DNA of 64,000 bases from Phytohabitans sp036906915 (GCF_036906915.1 NZ_JBAKHX010000007.1:1-64000), one strand, 5' to 3'. Numbered from the stretch's first letter, positions 33,284 to 41,412 are shown. Notes: a model not told the origin generated them from the sequence alone. Made by a program: numbers and translations.

Positions 33284-34380
33284 TGGCGGGGCCGCTCGCC
33301 CGGCGATATCGCCGGCTGCTCTTCTGCTATCCGCGCACCCACCGCCGCGACGAACTGCTCGCCACCCTGCTCGACGCGGCCCCACCCGGGCGCACCCGGC
33401 CGACGGCGCGTGAGGCCGCCAACCTGATCCGGCACGGACTGCGGGCCCGCCTGGGCCGCCCAGCCAGCCGCACCGTCGGCGCCTGGGCGATCCTGGCCAC
33501 GATCATCAGCGGGATCTTCGCCGCCGCGTTCGCCACCCGAGCCGCCTGGGAGACCGCCGAGCCGCTGCCCCGCGCCGCGCAGACCCGGGCCATGCTCGCC
33601 GAGATCCTTCCCGGCCAGGAGTTCATCGGCATCGAGGACGCGCCAGCGGCGTTCACCATCTACGGCGCGCCGCTCAGCTGGGCCACCGTCGACGACCTGC
33701 TGCTCGGTGACGGCGGCGAATACGCGCTGGCGGAGGTCGGTGGCGTCGTCCGCGGCGTCCCGACCCGGTCGCCGCAGGAGGCGCTCGACCTGGCCCGGCA
33801 GCGGCTGCTGGCCACCGGCTGGACGGTGTACCGGCCGGTCGTGCACGACATGTACGGATGCGTCGGCCCGCCGTGCGATCCGGCGACGCTCCCCACATCC
33901 ACCACCCTCCTCGCGCGGCGCGGAAACACCACACTCGCGATCGAGGCGGACTCCGCAGACTCCATGAACTCCGTGGTGGACACCACGTACCTCAGTGCGA
34001 GCTTCCAGCGCACGACGCCGCCGGCCGTCTACCCGTTCGCCATCATCGGCGGTCTCGCCGGCGCGGTCGTCGCCTTCCTGCTGTTCAGCTGGGCCAGCCG
34101 CCGCACCACCGGGCGGCACCCGGCGCGCTGGGTCGTCACGACCCTCTTCCACGTGACCATGGTCTTCTGGTGGGCACCGACCCTCGTCGCGGTGCCCTCG
34201 TCGGTGTGGCACCATCTCGACGAACCCCACCCGTCGTGGCGCCCGATGTGGGAGTGGCTGGGCCAGCCGGTGTTCTCCCTGTTCTTCGTCGTCGGTGGCG
34301 GATGCGCCCTGCTCGGCGTGGCGCTGGCCGCACTCCCCCGCCCGCGCACCGAGACAGTGCCCACGACCGCCCCCTCCTGA
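33283..34380 (+). CDS. PadR-associated membrane protein, unknown
   Basis: 365 residues. A cytoplasmic N-terminus with a permease-like amphipathic start (RRYRRLLFCYPRTHRRDELL), one hydrophobic segment near residue 70 (VGAWAILATIISGIFAAAFA), an external domain of about 170 residues containing a possible disulphide (GCVGPPC), and two to three C-terminal helices (VYPFAIIGGLAGAVVAFLLF, VFSLFFVVGGGCALLGVALA). The N-terminus is shared by many actinobacterial PadR-linked membrane proteins. It is translationally coupled to the PadR gene. Function unknown. Confidence 0.75.
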   Translation: MAGPLARRYRRLLFCYPRTHRRDELLATLLDAAPPGRTRPTAREAANLIRHGLRARLGRPASRTVGAWAILATIISGIFAAAFATRAAWETAEPLPRAAQTRAMLAEILPGQEFIGIEDAPAAFTIYGAPLSWATVDDLLLGDGGEYALAEVGGVVRGVPTRSPQEALDLARQRLLATGWTVYRPVVHDMYGCVGPPCDPATLPTSTTLLARRGNTTLAIEADSADSMNSVVDTTYLSASFQRTTPPAVYPFAIIGGLAGAVVAFLLFSWASRRTTGRHPARWVVTTLFHVTMVFWWAPTLVAVPSSVWHHLDEPHPSWRPMWEWLGQPVFSLFFVVGGGCALLGVALAALPRPRTETVPTTAPS

Positions 34381-34497
34381 AGAGGCCGGATCCGCGGGCG
34401 GCACTCGCGATCTTGCCGTGGACTCGATCCGGTGCGAGAGGCGAAGGACCGCTGCGGCTGCGCTGGGATCAGCTCGCGCCGGACTCCGCCGCCAGCC

Positions 34498-34620
34498 CAT
34501 GACCGACGACCGGGTACTACCGCACAGCATGCCGTTCGGCGCGCTGGGCCGGCCGTCGCTCGCGCTCGGGCTGCTCCAGGCCACCACTACCGGCGCGGGA
34601 TTCGAGTGCGACACCGTGGC
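34498..34620 (+). pseudogene. possible relic: N-terminus of a RiPP-maturation radical SAM protein
   Basis: Plus-strand residues VLPHSMPFGALGRPSLALGL then LQATTTGAGFECDT resemble the opening strand and helix (SMPFGALERPSLALGLLQA) of B12-type radical SAM enzymes in RiPP clusters. Nothing follows in frame, and no precursor peptide is seen. The rest of 34381-34900 has no recognisable gene. Confidence 0.4.
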
Positions 34621-34860
34621 CAAGAAGCACCAATGTCAAGCCCGCCCTGGCCCCGGACCACTCCCACATCCTCGAACGGCTCGGCGCCAGCCCGACGACA
34701 ACCAGCGCCGATCGCCGCGACCATGGGCCTCCCGGGCAGGGTAGCCCCGCACAGACGAACGCCTGACACCCCGCAGCGCCGACAGGCCCACCCGCCCGAC
34801 GAACGTGGTCGTCCCCAGGCGTTTGCGGGGGGGGTGATTCAAAATCACATAGACAAACTT

Positions 34861-34896
34861 AAGGCCCCAACCGGGGTTCTTCCTGGTCAGGGCCTT
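34861..34896 (-). terminator. probable tRNA-Ala terminator displaced by the element
   Basis: On the minus strand AGGCCC...GGGCCT encloses about 22 nt and is followed by AAGTTTGTC. It lies just outside the left attachment repeat. Before insertion it would have been immediately downstream of the tRNA-Ala 3' end, so it is probably the tRNA's own terminator, now 14 kb away. Confidence 0.35.
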
Positions 34897-34900
34897 ATTA

Positions 34901-34925
34901 TGTGGAGCTGAGGGGATTTGAACCC
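34901..34925. repeat. left attachment site (attachment core, copy 1)
   Basis: Begins GTGGAGCTGAGGGGATTTGA and is identical over 25 bp to 48957-48981, the 3' end of tRNA-Ala. Flanks diverge at once on both sides (T/G before, A/T after). Confidence 0.92.
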
Positions 34926-34959
34926 CATACACCCCAGACAGGCACGGATCATCTTGAAC

Positions 34960-35045
34960 CGGACTCATCGCCGCGCTGACCTGCGGGAGGTCGGCCGACG
35001 CCTGCCGACGTTGGTCATCGTTGGTCGCGCTCGGTTGTCGCGGAT
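34960..35045. other. possible integrase arm-type sites near the left attachment core
   Basis: Short near-repeats of GTTGGTC spaced by about 10 bp (CGTTGGTCATCGTTGGTCGC, then CTCGGTTGTCG) lie 80-110 bp inside the left end, where integrase arm sites or excisionase sites are expected. No gene is visible between 34926 and 35165. Confidence 0.3.
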
Positions 35046-35165
35046 CTGTCGTAGATGATCATGTTCGGCTCTCCGGTGACCGGGTGGCGTGCGACATGGC
35101 TACGGTGCTGGCCGACGTGCCAGATGGAGGGTTCCTAGTTACGGGTCACGCGTGGACCGTGGTGA

Positions 35166-35357
35166 TCATCCCTCTGGCGGCGGCTTGATCGCATCCCGCG
35201 CGAACTCCACCTTCCTCACGAGGTGTTTCACCACCGTCTTCCACTCCTCACGATCCCAGGAAGGGTCAGGCGGGAACAGAGCCTCGTTCTGAAGTTCAGC
35301 AATCGCTTCGTCCCAACCCCTGCGGTAGGAGTAGTCACCCAAGCCCGATGTGCTCAT
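35166..35357 (-). CDS. small hypothetical protein in the AICE left end
   Basis: 63 residues: SGLGDYSYRRGWDEAIAELQ, DPSWDREEWKTVVKHLVRKV, EFARDAIKPPPEG. Charged and helical, with no known domain. The ribosome-binding site is weak (CCAGG). It could be an accessory DNA-binding protein or an unexpressed ORF. Confidence 0.45.
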   Translation of the reverse strand: MSTSGLGDYSYRRGWDEAIAELQNEALFPPDPSWDREEWKTVVKHLVRKVEFARDAIKPPPEG

Positions 35358-35749
35358 GGCCTGGTCATACCACGTCGGCGGTCTCCGGGTTGGGCCATCT
35401 CGGTCGATCTCTCGGAAGGTTTAACCGCCCGTGCTCCCATGCTTCCTGCCTCCGGGGCGGCGGGCGCCCTCTGGCGCGGGTGCAGCACCATAGATCCAAT
35501 TATGCGCGGTACAGGGACTGTGCTCCGCCTTCGGAAGGATCGGCTGCAAGATACGCGCTTCAGGCTGCCACCTGCGCAAACAGTTGCTTGAGGACGACGA
35601 CGGGACTCGCCGGTGTGGGCACGTGTTCGGCACAGGACAGTGCCGGAGGGGCGCTCTGCGGCCCCCCCTCTGAGATCGGCGTTACCTCGGAATGACGCGC
35701 TCGTTCCGTTGAGTAGAGATCGCCTACAGAACCGCCTTGGGAGGTAAGC
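35358..35749. other. 392-bp stretch without a convincing gene
   Basis: Neither strand offers a frame with a good start and coherent coding sequence. A G/C-rich hairpin-like run (GGAGGGGCGCTCTGCGGCCC, about 35645-35665) is present. It probably contains the promoter of the small gene at 35750. Confidence 0.3.
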
Positions 35750-35911
35750 ATGGCCATCGGTGACACGGCACGAACCGGCGAACGGTGTCCAGAAAGCGGA
35801 GTCTGGGAGGTGGTAGGAACGCCGAGCACAACGGCTCCTATCGCTATGGGCAACGTTATGCCGCCCTACAACGGGCAGTCCGTCACCTGGCGCCTAATCC
35901 AACTCGCCTAG
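35750..35911 (+). CDS. 53-residue YjzC-like small protein
   Basis: ATG 35750 is preceded by a strong ribosome-binding site (GGGAGG, 5 bp spacing). The product starts AIGDTARTGERCPESGVWEV and ends MPPYNGQSVTWRLIQLA. The R/K-x-G-x-x-x-P-x-S-G-x-W/Y pattern with a following V-G-T-P recalls YjzC-type small proteins of Firmicutes and homologues in actinobacteria. One Cys. Function unknown. Too short for usual ORF cut-offs, but the translation signal and composition make it convincing. Confidence 0.65.
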   Translation: MAIGDTARTGERCPESGVWEVVGTPSTTAPIAMGNVMPPYNGQSVTWRLIQLA

Positions 35912-35965
35912 GAACTGAACCTTAGAGCCATCCCGTCTGCCGTCGACCCACCCCATAGGGGAGCG

Positions 35966-36340
35966 GGCCAGGGCCAGGGCGCCAAGGTGGAGCGCCCTAC
36001 CGGACGAATGACCTTGGCGCCCTGGCCCTGGTCTGCTCGGCTCTGCCTGGGTCGTCGGCGGACGGGATGGCTCCTCCACCATCCCGGAGTCGGAGTGCCC
36101 CCGCCGGAGGCCTTCTCTTGCTGGTGAGTCCGGCCGAAGGCCGGTCCCTCTTGTTCTTCAGCCCCGAGTGCACGCCCTGATCCAAGGCGGCCCGGGGCTT
36201 CTCGCTATCTGACGTCGCGCCGCCGGCGGGCTGGAACGCCGCCGCCGTGGCCGAAGGCCTAAGGCGAGCGGCGCGACCCTTGCGGTCGGCCCTGGTCGGC
36301 GGCGCGAGCGGCCCGCATCGCGGGCCGCCTTGAACCCGTA
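35966..36340. repeat. hairpin-rich non-coding block
   Basis: The main feature is a perfect 21-bp inverted repeat (arms 35968-35988 and 36011-36031; left arm begins CCAGGGCCAGGGCGCCAAGG) with a 22-nt spacer. It is followed by CGGGATGG/CCATCCCG (36063-36088), a GGCC-GAAGGCC dyad near 36132, and CGGCCCGCATCGCGGGCCG near 36310. No coding is seen. Candidates: bidirectional terminator, single-strand origin, or transfer (clt-like) locus of the element. Confidence 0.6.
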
Positions 36341-36439
36341 TAGAAAGTTCTCACAGAGTCGACTGCGGTTCGCCCTCAAATCATGCAACTCGATGTTTAC
36401 CCCATCGCGGTCCTGCACGCGAGGCGCTATCGTCTTTTC

Positions 36440-36982
36440 ATGTCTCTGGTCACCTGGGCTTACGAAATTTCCGAGAGCGAACTATCGGTCACGTTGCCAA
36501 CGCGGTGGGCGCATGTTCAGGGAGTAGCCAGAAAGGCACGATCTCTAGCGGCGGCGGTGGGTACTGATGCTGAACTTCTGGAAGCCGCCGCGATTCTTCA
36601 CGATGTCGGATACGCGCCAGACCTCGCGATTACCGGGTTTCACCCTCTCGACGGTGCATACCATCTCCAAAAGCTTGGGGCTCCAGAAAGGATCGTTCAC
36701 CTAATAGCACATCACTCATGTGCCGTGAAGGAGGCGGAGCTTCGCGGCTTGGAGGACCAATTGGCGGCCTACCACGATGAGGAGGGGCCAGTCAGAGATG
36801 CGTTGTGGGCTTGTGACTTAACAACGACACCCACCGGTGAGCCAACTGACTTCCGTAGCAGGATCGCGGAAATCCAACTTCGTTACGGAGCCGGTAGTAT
36901 AGTTTCACGGTTCATCACTAGTGCTGAACCGGAGTTGGCGGCAGCGGTAGCGCGAACCGAAGAAAGGCTTCGAGGGCTGTAA
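36440..36982 (+). CDS. HD-domain phosphohydrolase
   Basis: 180 residues. HD motif is intact: WAHVQGVARKARSLAAAVGT (first His), AAILHDVGYAPDLA (HD pair), FHPLDGAYHL and IVHLIAHHS (further His). A later Asp lies in LWACDLTTTPTGEPTD, so the metal site appears complete. It should hydrolyse a phosphoester, often a nucleotide. ATG 36440 is placed 7 nt after a TATCGT -10-like box, so the mRNA may be leaderless; ATG 36383 is an alternative. It is convergent with the Nudix gene, 4 bp apart, making a pair of nucleotide-acting enzymes. Confidence 0.8.
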   Translation: MSLVTWAYEISESELSVTLPTRWAHVQGVARKARSLAAAVGTDAELLEAAAILHDVGYAPDLAITGFHPLDGAYHLQKLGAPERIVHLIAHHSCAVKEAELRGLEDQLAAYHDEEGPVRDALWACDLTTTPTGEPTDFRSRIAEIQLRYGAGSIVSRFITSAEPELAAAVARTEERLRGL

Positions 36983-36986
36983 TCGC

Positions 36987-37457
36987 TCACCCAATGTAAG
37001 GGCTACTTCGTTGTTCAATGCCGTGCTGGATTCGGAGTCGCATCGACGGATGAATGAAGAGGGACTCCAGATCGGCAGGTACTATCCATGCCGTTGACTT
37101 CGATTCAGGGCTTGAGCGTAGTTGGCCACCGACTGGTCGTGCTCGGAAGCATATAGAAAACTCCTGACGTACCTCGCCGTCATCGTAGGCAATGACGTGC
37201 CCAGGGTCAGAGTAAACACCGGATATCCCGATCACCTCCACCGCGATGCCGGTCTCTTCCAAGACTTCGCGCATGACTGCTTCGGATGTTGACTCACCGA
37301 TATCCTGAGCACCGCCAGGAAGCGCCCAATAGTCGTTGTCCGACCGCCTGACCAGTAGGACACGTCCGGCATCATCTCTCACTACAGCTGTAACGGCCAC
37401 AACGAGAGAGTTGGCTCGCGGAGCGTTTGGGTCGTTTAGATAGTCAGTCTTACCCAC
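36987..37457 (-). CDS. Nudix hydrolase, Pif-like (AICE immunity/regulation)
   Basis: 156 residues. Nudix box GGAQDIGESTSEAVMREVLE-E-TGI near residues 50-72; N-terminus GKTDYLNDPNAPRANSLVVA is typical of Nudix proteins linked to actinobacterial elements. GTG 37457 is chosen because AAGGA lies just upstream and the frame then does not overlap the preceding gene; the in-frame GTG 37496 is the longer option. In pSAM2 the immunity factor Pif contains a Nudix motif and blocks redundant transfer between element-bearing cells. A similar role here is inference from position and motif. Confidence 0.82.
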   Translation of the reverse strand: MGKTDYLNDPNAPRANSLVVAVTAVVRDDAGRVLLVRRSDNDYWALPGGAQDIGESTSEAVMREVLEETGIAVEVIGISGVYSDPGHVIAYDDGEVRQEFSICFRARPVGGQLRSSPESKSTAWIVPADLESLFIHPSMRLRIQHGIEQRSSPYIG

Positions 37458-37465
37458 ATCAGTCC

Positions 37466-38205
37466 TTAGGTGAAAGCCGGCTTGGCGGTCTGCCACACAT
37501 GCTCGAAGCTGCTGGCGTACGTGTCGAACGGGTCGTCTAGCCCTGTCCGCCGCAGATGCAAGGCTGGGGCGTGTGGGGCAGTCTTGCCGTAGACATGTGG
37601 GTTTACGATCATGTCGCGGTCAAAGATGTAAATCGAGTTGTAGAGAACTGTGTCATGAGTGCGAATCTCGACGCCAGGCTGGCCATCCAGCAGCTTGAAG
37701 TATGAAAGCGCATGCTCGATTTTCGCCGATATGGTGTTCCGACCAATGTTCTCGTCTGTGCTGCGTTGGATGACCGCAGGGCACCCCACCTCCCCGAATA
37801 TCAGCCGTATCCGGGTCCCGGCCTGCGCCTTGGCTCGAAGCTGTGGCAACAATTTCGGCTTTTCGGTGAGGAACATACCGACGTACACGAGGATTCCGAT
37901 TTCCACCGTGGCTTGTTCAAACAGCCGATCCCACAGTGTTGGTGGGATGAGTCCGCGGTTCGCGTAGAACTGGACGATGCCGGCGGCGTCCGAATCACCT
38001 GAGGCCGGCCTGTTCGCTCCGGGCCACAGGAACTCCTCGTCCTCCCTCAAGCGCTTGGCAACCTTGAAGCGGGTCCGGGGATGGGGGACGCGGCCCCCAA
38101 GCCATCGGCCAACGGTCTTCGCGTCGTTCTCGGTGTAGGTGGCCAGCTCGGTGACCGACACGCCGGCGCGGTCCATCGCGGCTCGCAGACGCTCGTTAGC
38201 CATGG
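37466..38205 (-). CDS. XRE-type HTH regulator with PLD-like (DUF5919-type) domain
   Basis: 246 residues. N-terminal HTH: RLRAAMDRAGVSVTELATYT, NDAKTVGRWLGGRVPHPRTR. The C-terminal about 170 residues (WDRLFEQATVEIGILVYVGM, LRAKAQAGTRIRLIFGE, NSIYIFDRDMIVNPHVYGKT) resemble the phospholipase-D-like sensor domain often fused to XRE proteins, without an HKD catalytic motif that I can see. ATG 38205 follows GGAG. It is divergent from the transfer operon, and a strong dyad lies between them, so it is the likely master repressor of the element. The Nudix gene follows 8 bp after its stop. Confidence 0.78.
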
Positions 38206-38236
38206 CAGCTCCTGCCAAGAGGATTTAGGAAAGGCG

Positions 38237-38264
38237 GGGACGTTTTTATGAGTATAAACGTCCC
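38237..38264. promoter_or_regulatory. operator dyad between the XRE gene and the transfer operon
   Basis: GGGACGTTT-N10-AAACGTCCC, perfect 9-bp arms, in the only promoter-sized gap between the divergent regulator (38205) and the plus-strand operon (38389). The spacer and right arm give a TATAAA on the plus strand and TATACT on the minus strand as -10 candidates. Likely binding site of the XRE/PLD-like protein. Confidence 0.6.
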
Positions 38265-38388
38265 AGGCGTCACCGGGAAGGGCTTTTAGCGTCACTCCCC
38301 TCGATGTCTCCTTGAACCACGAGCCGATCGGCTCGGGTCACACGGGCAGTCGTCCAAGGTGGACGCGCCCCTGTTAGAGGAGATCGCT

Positions 38389-38715
38389 ATGCGTCTGTTG
38401 GTGAACACCGAGAACGTGCAGTTCACGGCTACCACGAACCCTGGTCCGAAGCTGGACAACGGGAACAAGCAGAAGTTCGACCGGATGACGAACCTTCCGA
38501 TGTGGACGGTTCAGGTGATGGCCCTGGACGAGCGGGGCGGGGAGATGCTGAACATCACGGTGGTGTCCGAGATCAAGCCGGACATCACGGTGGGGCAGCT
38601 CCTCGTGCCGGTCGAGCTGGAGGCCATGCCCTGGGCGAACGACCGTGACGGCAAGGTCCGTTCGGGTGTCGCGTTCCGCGCGACTGAGCTTCGGGCGCTG
38701 ACCCCGGCCAAGTAG
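38389..38715 (+). CDS. conserved AICE/plasmid hypothetical protein
   Basis: 108 residues: RLLVNTENVQFTATTNPGPK, QKFDRMTNLPMWTVQVMALD and ITVGQLLVPVELEAMPWAND, then GVAFRATELRALTPAK. All-beta, reminiscent of a small OB-type domain; ssDNA binding is only a guess. AGAGGAGA lies 5 bp before ATG 38389. It is the first gene of the transfer operon, ahead of the membrane protein and TraSA. This position is common for the family in Streptomyces elements. Confidence 0.75.
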   Translation: MRLLVNTENVQFTATTNPGPKLDNGNKQKFDRMTNLPMWTVQVMALDERGGEMLNITVVSEIKPDITVGQLLVPVELEAMPWANDRDGKVRSGVAFRATELRALTPAK

Positions 38716-38830
38716 GCCCTGGTCACGCTCTCAACGGAAACGGACCCGGGGTCGCCAGTGATTGGCGTCCCTGCGACCCCGGTCCTTCCACCAACAGCCC
38801 TCACCCCCTGCGAAAAGGGAGAGACCTGTC

Positions 38831-39757
38831 GTGTTGAAGTCTATCCGCCGGTCCAGGTTCGGCCTGTCGAACCGTCAGGGATCGGTCACCCTCATCGAAG
38901 CACCGGTTGCCCGCTCGTTCATGCGCCGGGCCATCATTGCGTTCTTCGTCGTGATCCCGGTGGTCACGCTGCTGTCCGGCATCGTCATCTCCGAGTACGT
39001 TCACCCGATCCTCGGGTTCCTGCTCGGTCTGCTGCTGGGCATCCTGTGCGGCGCGGTTGTCGCGCTGTTCCTGATCGTGTGGCCGGTCCTGCGGGTGCTG
39101 TGGCACTGGGCCGCAGAGATCCTGCTGTCGGTCGGGTTCGTGTGCGCCTGGACGACTCTCATACAGGCCACCCCACTGTGGGTGTCGCTGCTGGTCGTCG
39201 CCCTGGTCGTGGGCGTGCCCGCCGTGGTGGGTCCGGTCCGGCGTCGGATCGTCGCCGTCTCGTGGTGCCTGATCGTGCGGCACCGACTGCGGCTGTGCTT
39301 CGCGAAGCTGATCCGCACCGACCGGGACGGCACCACACCGTTGATCCTGCTTGCCAAGCCGACCCCGGCCGGCGAACGGGTCTGGGTGTGGCTGCGCCCC
39401 GGACTGTCCATCAAGGACCTGGAAGCCGAAGGGCAAACCCACAAGCTGGCCGTTGCCTGCTGGGCCAACGAAGTTCGCGTCATGCGGGAAGGCCGCCGCT
39501 ACGCGGCACTGATCCGGATCGACATCACCCGCCGCGAACCCCTGGCCCGCACCGTCACCTCACCCCTGCCGGACATCGTCCCCGATGACATCCCGGCCAC
39601 CGCACCCGTCTCCCCGGCCACGCCACCGCTAGGTCTCGATCTGGCGGAAGTGCCCGAGACGGTCCCCGTCCCTACCCCGGACGGCGCACGCACCCGCGCT
39701 CCGCGAAACCCGCAACCCGCACCCTCCTCCGAGTTCGATCCCTCGGACTACGCCTAA
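38831..39757 (+). CDS. transfer-associated membrane protein (Spd-like)
   Basis: 308 residues. Basic N-terminus, then four to five hydrophobic segments (AIIAFFVVIPVVTLLSGIVI, ILGFLLGLLLGILCGAVVAL, ILLSVGFVCAWTTLI, LWVSLLVVALVVGVPAVVGP) and a long C-terminal tail rich in Pro and Thr. GTG 38831 follows GGGAGAGAC; the longer frame from 38762 lacks a ribosome-binding site. It precedes the translocase gene, as plasmid-spread (Spd) and helper membrane proteins do in actinobacterial elements, so a role in the mycelial transfer pore is likely. Confidence 0.7.
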   Translation: MLKSIRRSRFGLSNRQGSVTLIEAPVARSFMRRAIIAFFVVIPVVTLLSGIVISEYVHPILGFLLGLLLGILCGAVVALFLIVWPVLRVLWHWAAEILLSVGFVCAWTTLIQATPLWVSLLVVALVVGVPAVVGPVRRRIVAVSWCLIVRHRLRLCFAKLIRTDRDGTTPLILLAKPTPAGERVWVWLRPGLSIKDLEAEGQTHKLAVACWANEVRVMREGRRYAALIRIDITRREPLARTVTSPLPDIVPDDIPATAPVSPATPPLGLDLAEVPETVPVPTPDGARTRAPRNPQPAPSSEFDPSDYA

Positions 39758-39839
39758 CCACATAGATGGGTCGGCGCGAGCCAAGTCCATACAGGACAAC
39801 AGTGCTCGCGCCCACCCCAAATCCTGGAGCACACACATC

Positions 39840-40700
39840 ATGAACACCGACACCCCGCTCGACCCTCGCGGCGTTGACCGGGTACCGGTCGGGCCGCTGC
39901 TATCCATCTTCGACCCCGTCTACCTCGGCATCGACGAATACGGCCACCCCGTCTATCTGCCGATGATCTACCGCAACATCCTCATCGGCGGCGAACCCGG
40001 CTCCGGCAAGTCCAGCCTGTTGAACACCATCGTCGCTCATGCCGCCCTCTGCCCCGACGTCCGGCTCTGCCTGCTGGACGGCAAGCAAGTCGAACTCGGG
40101 CTGTGGGAGAACGCCGCCGACGTGTTCGTCGGCCCAGCCATCATTCGCGCCATCACCACCCTGCGCCGGGTGCAAACGGTGATGGACAACCGGTACGCCT
40201 ACCTCAAAGCCCACCGCCGCCGCAAAATCGGCCCCAATGACGTGTTCGGGCAAATCCTCGTCGCCTGCGACGAGATCGCCTACTTCTCCGCCACTGCCGG
40301 AGACAAGAAGGAACAAGAACTGTTCTCCGCGCTGCTACGCGACATCGTCGCCCGAGGACGCGCCGTCGGCATCATCGTCGCTGCCGCCACCCAACGCCCT
40401 TCCTCGGACATCATCCCGCCCTCGCTGCGTGACCTGTTCGCTTGGCGGTTCGCCGGCCGCACCACCAACGACGTCTCTAGCGACATCGTCCTCGGCCACG
40501 GCTGGTACGCCCGCGGCTTCACCGCCAATTCCATCGACCCCAACAACCAGGGCGAGGGCTACCTCATCGCCGAAGGCGGCACCCCCAACCGTGTCAAAGC
40601 CGCCTACCTCACCGACGCCGACATCATCCGCCTCGCCGACTACGCCGCCTACATCCGCCGACCCAAACCCGACCCGAACGAATGGGAGATGGCCGCATGA
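39840..40700 (+). CDS. traSA: TraSA/TraB-type FtsK-like DNA translocase
   Basis: 286 residues, one FtsK/SpoIIIE motor domain. Walker A GGEPGSGKSS at residues 50-59; Walker B with Asp144-Glu145 in ILVACDEIAYF; a later RAVGIIVAAATQRPSSDIIP strand-loop. It has no N-terminal membrane segments, relying on the adjacent Spd-like protein. Such proteins move double-stranded DNA hexamerically between mycelial cells, recognising clt repeats through a C-terminal winged helix. Here the C-terminus is short (ADIIRLADYAAYIRRPKPDP), so the DNA-recognition part may be reduced. ATGA overlap with the next gene. Confidence 0.9.
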   Translation: MNTDTPLDPRGVDRVPVGPLLSIFDPVYLGIDEYGHPVYLPMIYRNILIGGEPGSGKSSLLNTIVAHAALCPDVRLCLLDGKQVELGLWENAADVFVGPAIIRAITTLRRVQTVMDNRYAYLKAHRRRKIGPNDVFGQILVACDEIAYFSATAGDKKEQELFSALLRDIVARGRAVGIIVAAATQRPSSDIIPPSLRDLFAWRFAGRTTNDVSSDIVLGHGWYARGFTANSIDPNNQGEGYLIAEGGTPNRVKAAYLTDADIIRLADYAAYIRRPKPDPNEWEMAA

Positions 40701-40963
40701 CCACCACCACCGCACCCACGAGCCAGTCAAGTACTGCCACCCGCCGACTCACCGTCCTGGGCGTCGTCCGCGCCGCCGGAGACACCTACCGCCGCCTGAC
40801 GGCCACCGTCCACGGCAGCTACAACCGGCGGACCGGAAACGTCCTGGCCGTGCACTGCCCGGCCTGCCGCCGCTGGGTCAAGCCCAAGCACTACCGCATC
40901 GACACCGGCACCTGCATCCGCTGCCGCCGTCAGGGACACCGAACCTTCACGCCAATCCGTTGA
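40697..40963 (+). CDS. small zinc-ribbon-like protein
   Basis: 88 residues. The C-terminal half has two CxxC knuckles: HCPACRRWVKPKHYRIDTGT and CIRCRRQGHRTF, a basic zinc-ribbon likely to bind nucleic acid. Starts at the ATGA overlapping the traSA stop, so it is expressed with the translocase. No family name; similar small ribbons occur in this position in other AICEs. Confidence 0.7.
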   Translation: MTTTTAPTSQSSTATRRLTVLGVVRAAGDTYRRLTATVHGSYNRRTGNVLAVHCPACRRWVKPKHYRIDTGTCIRCRRQGHRTFTPIR

Positions 40964-40977
40964 GAGGAGCGCCCGCG

Positions 40978-41292
40978 ATGGACACCAACGACAAGCAGAT
41001 CATCGCTGTCTGGGACGCCGACGAAGACCTCGGCGCGCACATCTTCACCCCTGACGAGTACGCCCAGTGGGCGGAAACCAACCACCTCACCGACACCTAC
41101 GCCAACCCGGTCAGCTTCTACCGGCCCATCGGCGACGGCACCCTGCGCCGCCTATCCCACGCCTGCGTGTGCGGCTCCTACGACACCAACGACTACGCCG
41201 ACATCACCCACACCTGGACCGACCCCGGCGTCGACGGCATCACGCCAAAGAACTACGCCACCGCGATCGCGCGCCGTGACGGCCGCGCCTAA
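40978..41292 (+). CDS. hypothetical AICE protein
   Basis: 104 residues, acidic: NDKQIIAVWDADEDLGAHIF, PDEYAQWAETNHLTDTYANP, HACVCGSYDTNDYADITHTW. A ribosome-binding site (GAGAGGAG) lies 7 bp before ATG 40978. No domain recognised. It is the second cargo gene after traSA and lies 14 bp from the previous stop. Confidence 0.65.
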   Translation: MDTNDKQIIAVWDADEDLGAHIFTPDEYAQWAETNHLTDTYANPVSFYRPIGDGTLRRLSHACVCGSYDTNDYADITHTWTDPGVDGITPKNYATAIARRDGRA

Positions 41293-41412
41293 CGATCCGG
41301 CCTTAGGTGACATCGATCAACCACATAGGACAACCGGCGAACCGGACCACGCCCTAGGAAAGCTGCCCGGCCCGCCGGCCCCGACCAACGCCCACGAAAG
41401 GACGTGGCCACC

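Noticed and set aside
34498..34620. RiPP biosynthetic cluster
   Set aside because: Only about 40 codons of a radical-SAM-like start remain; no precursor, no other enzymes.
33169..34623. 484-residue minus-strand frame
   Set aside because: Antisense to the PadR pair; composition is that of a G/C shadow and it lacks domains.
36061..36340. Possible CRISPR-like array in the hairpin block
   Set aside because: The hairpins differ in sequence and spacing; there are no identical repeats with unique spacers and no cas genes.
37466..38205. Abortive-infection or toxin gene (PLD-like nuclease)
   Set aside because: The HTH and the divergent operator fit a regulator, and no HKD catalytic motif is visible.
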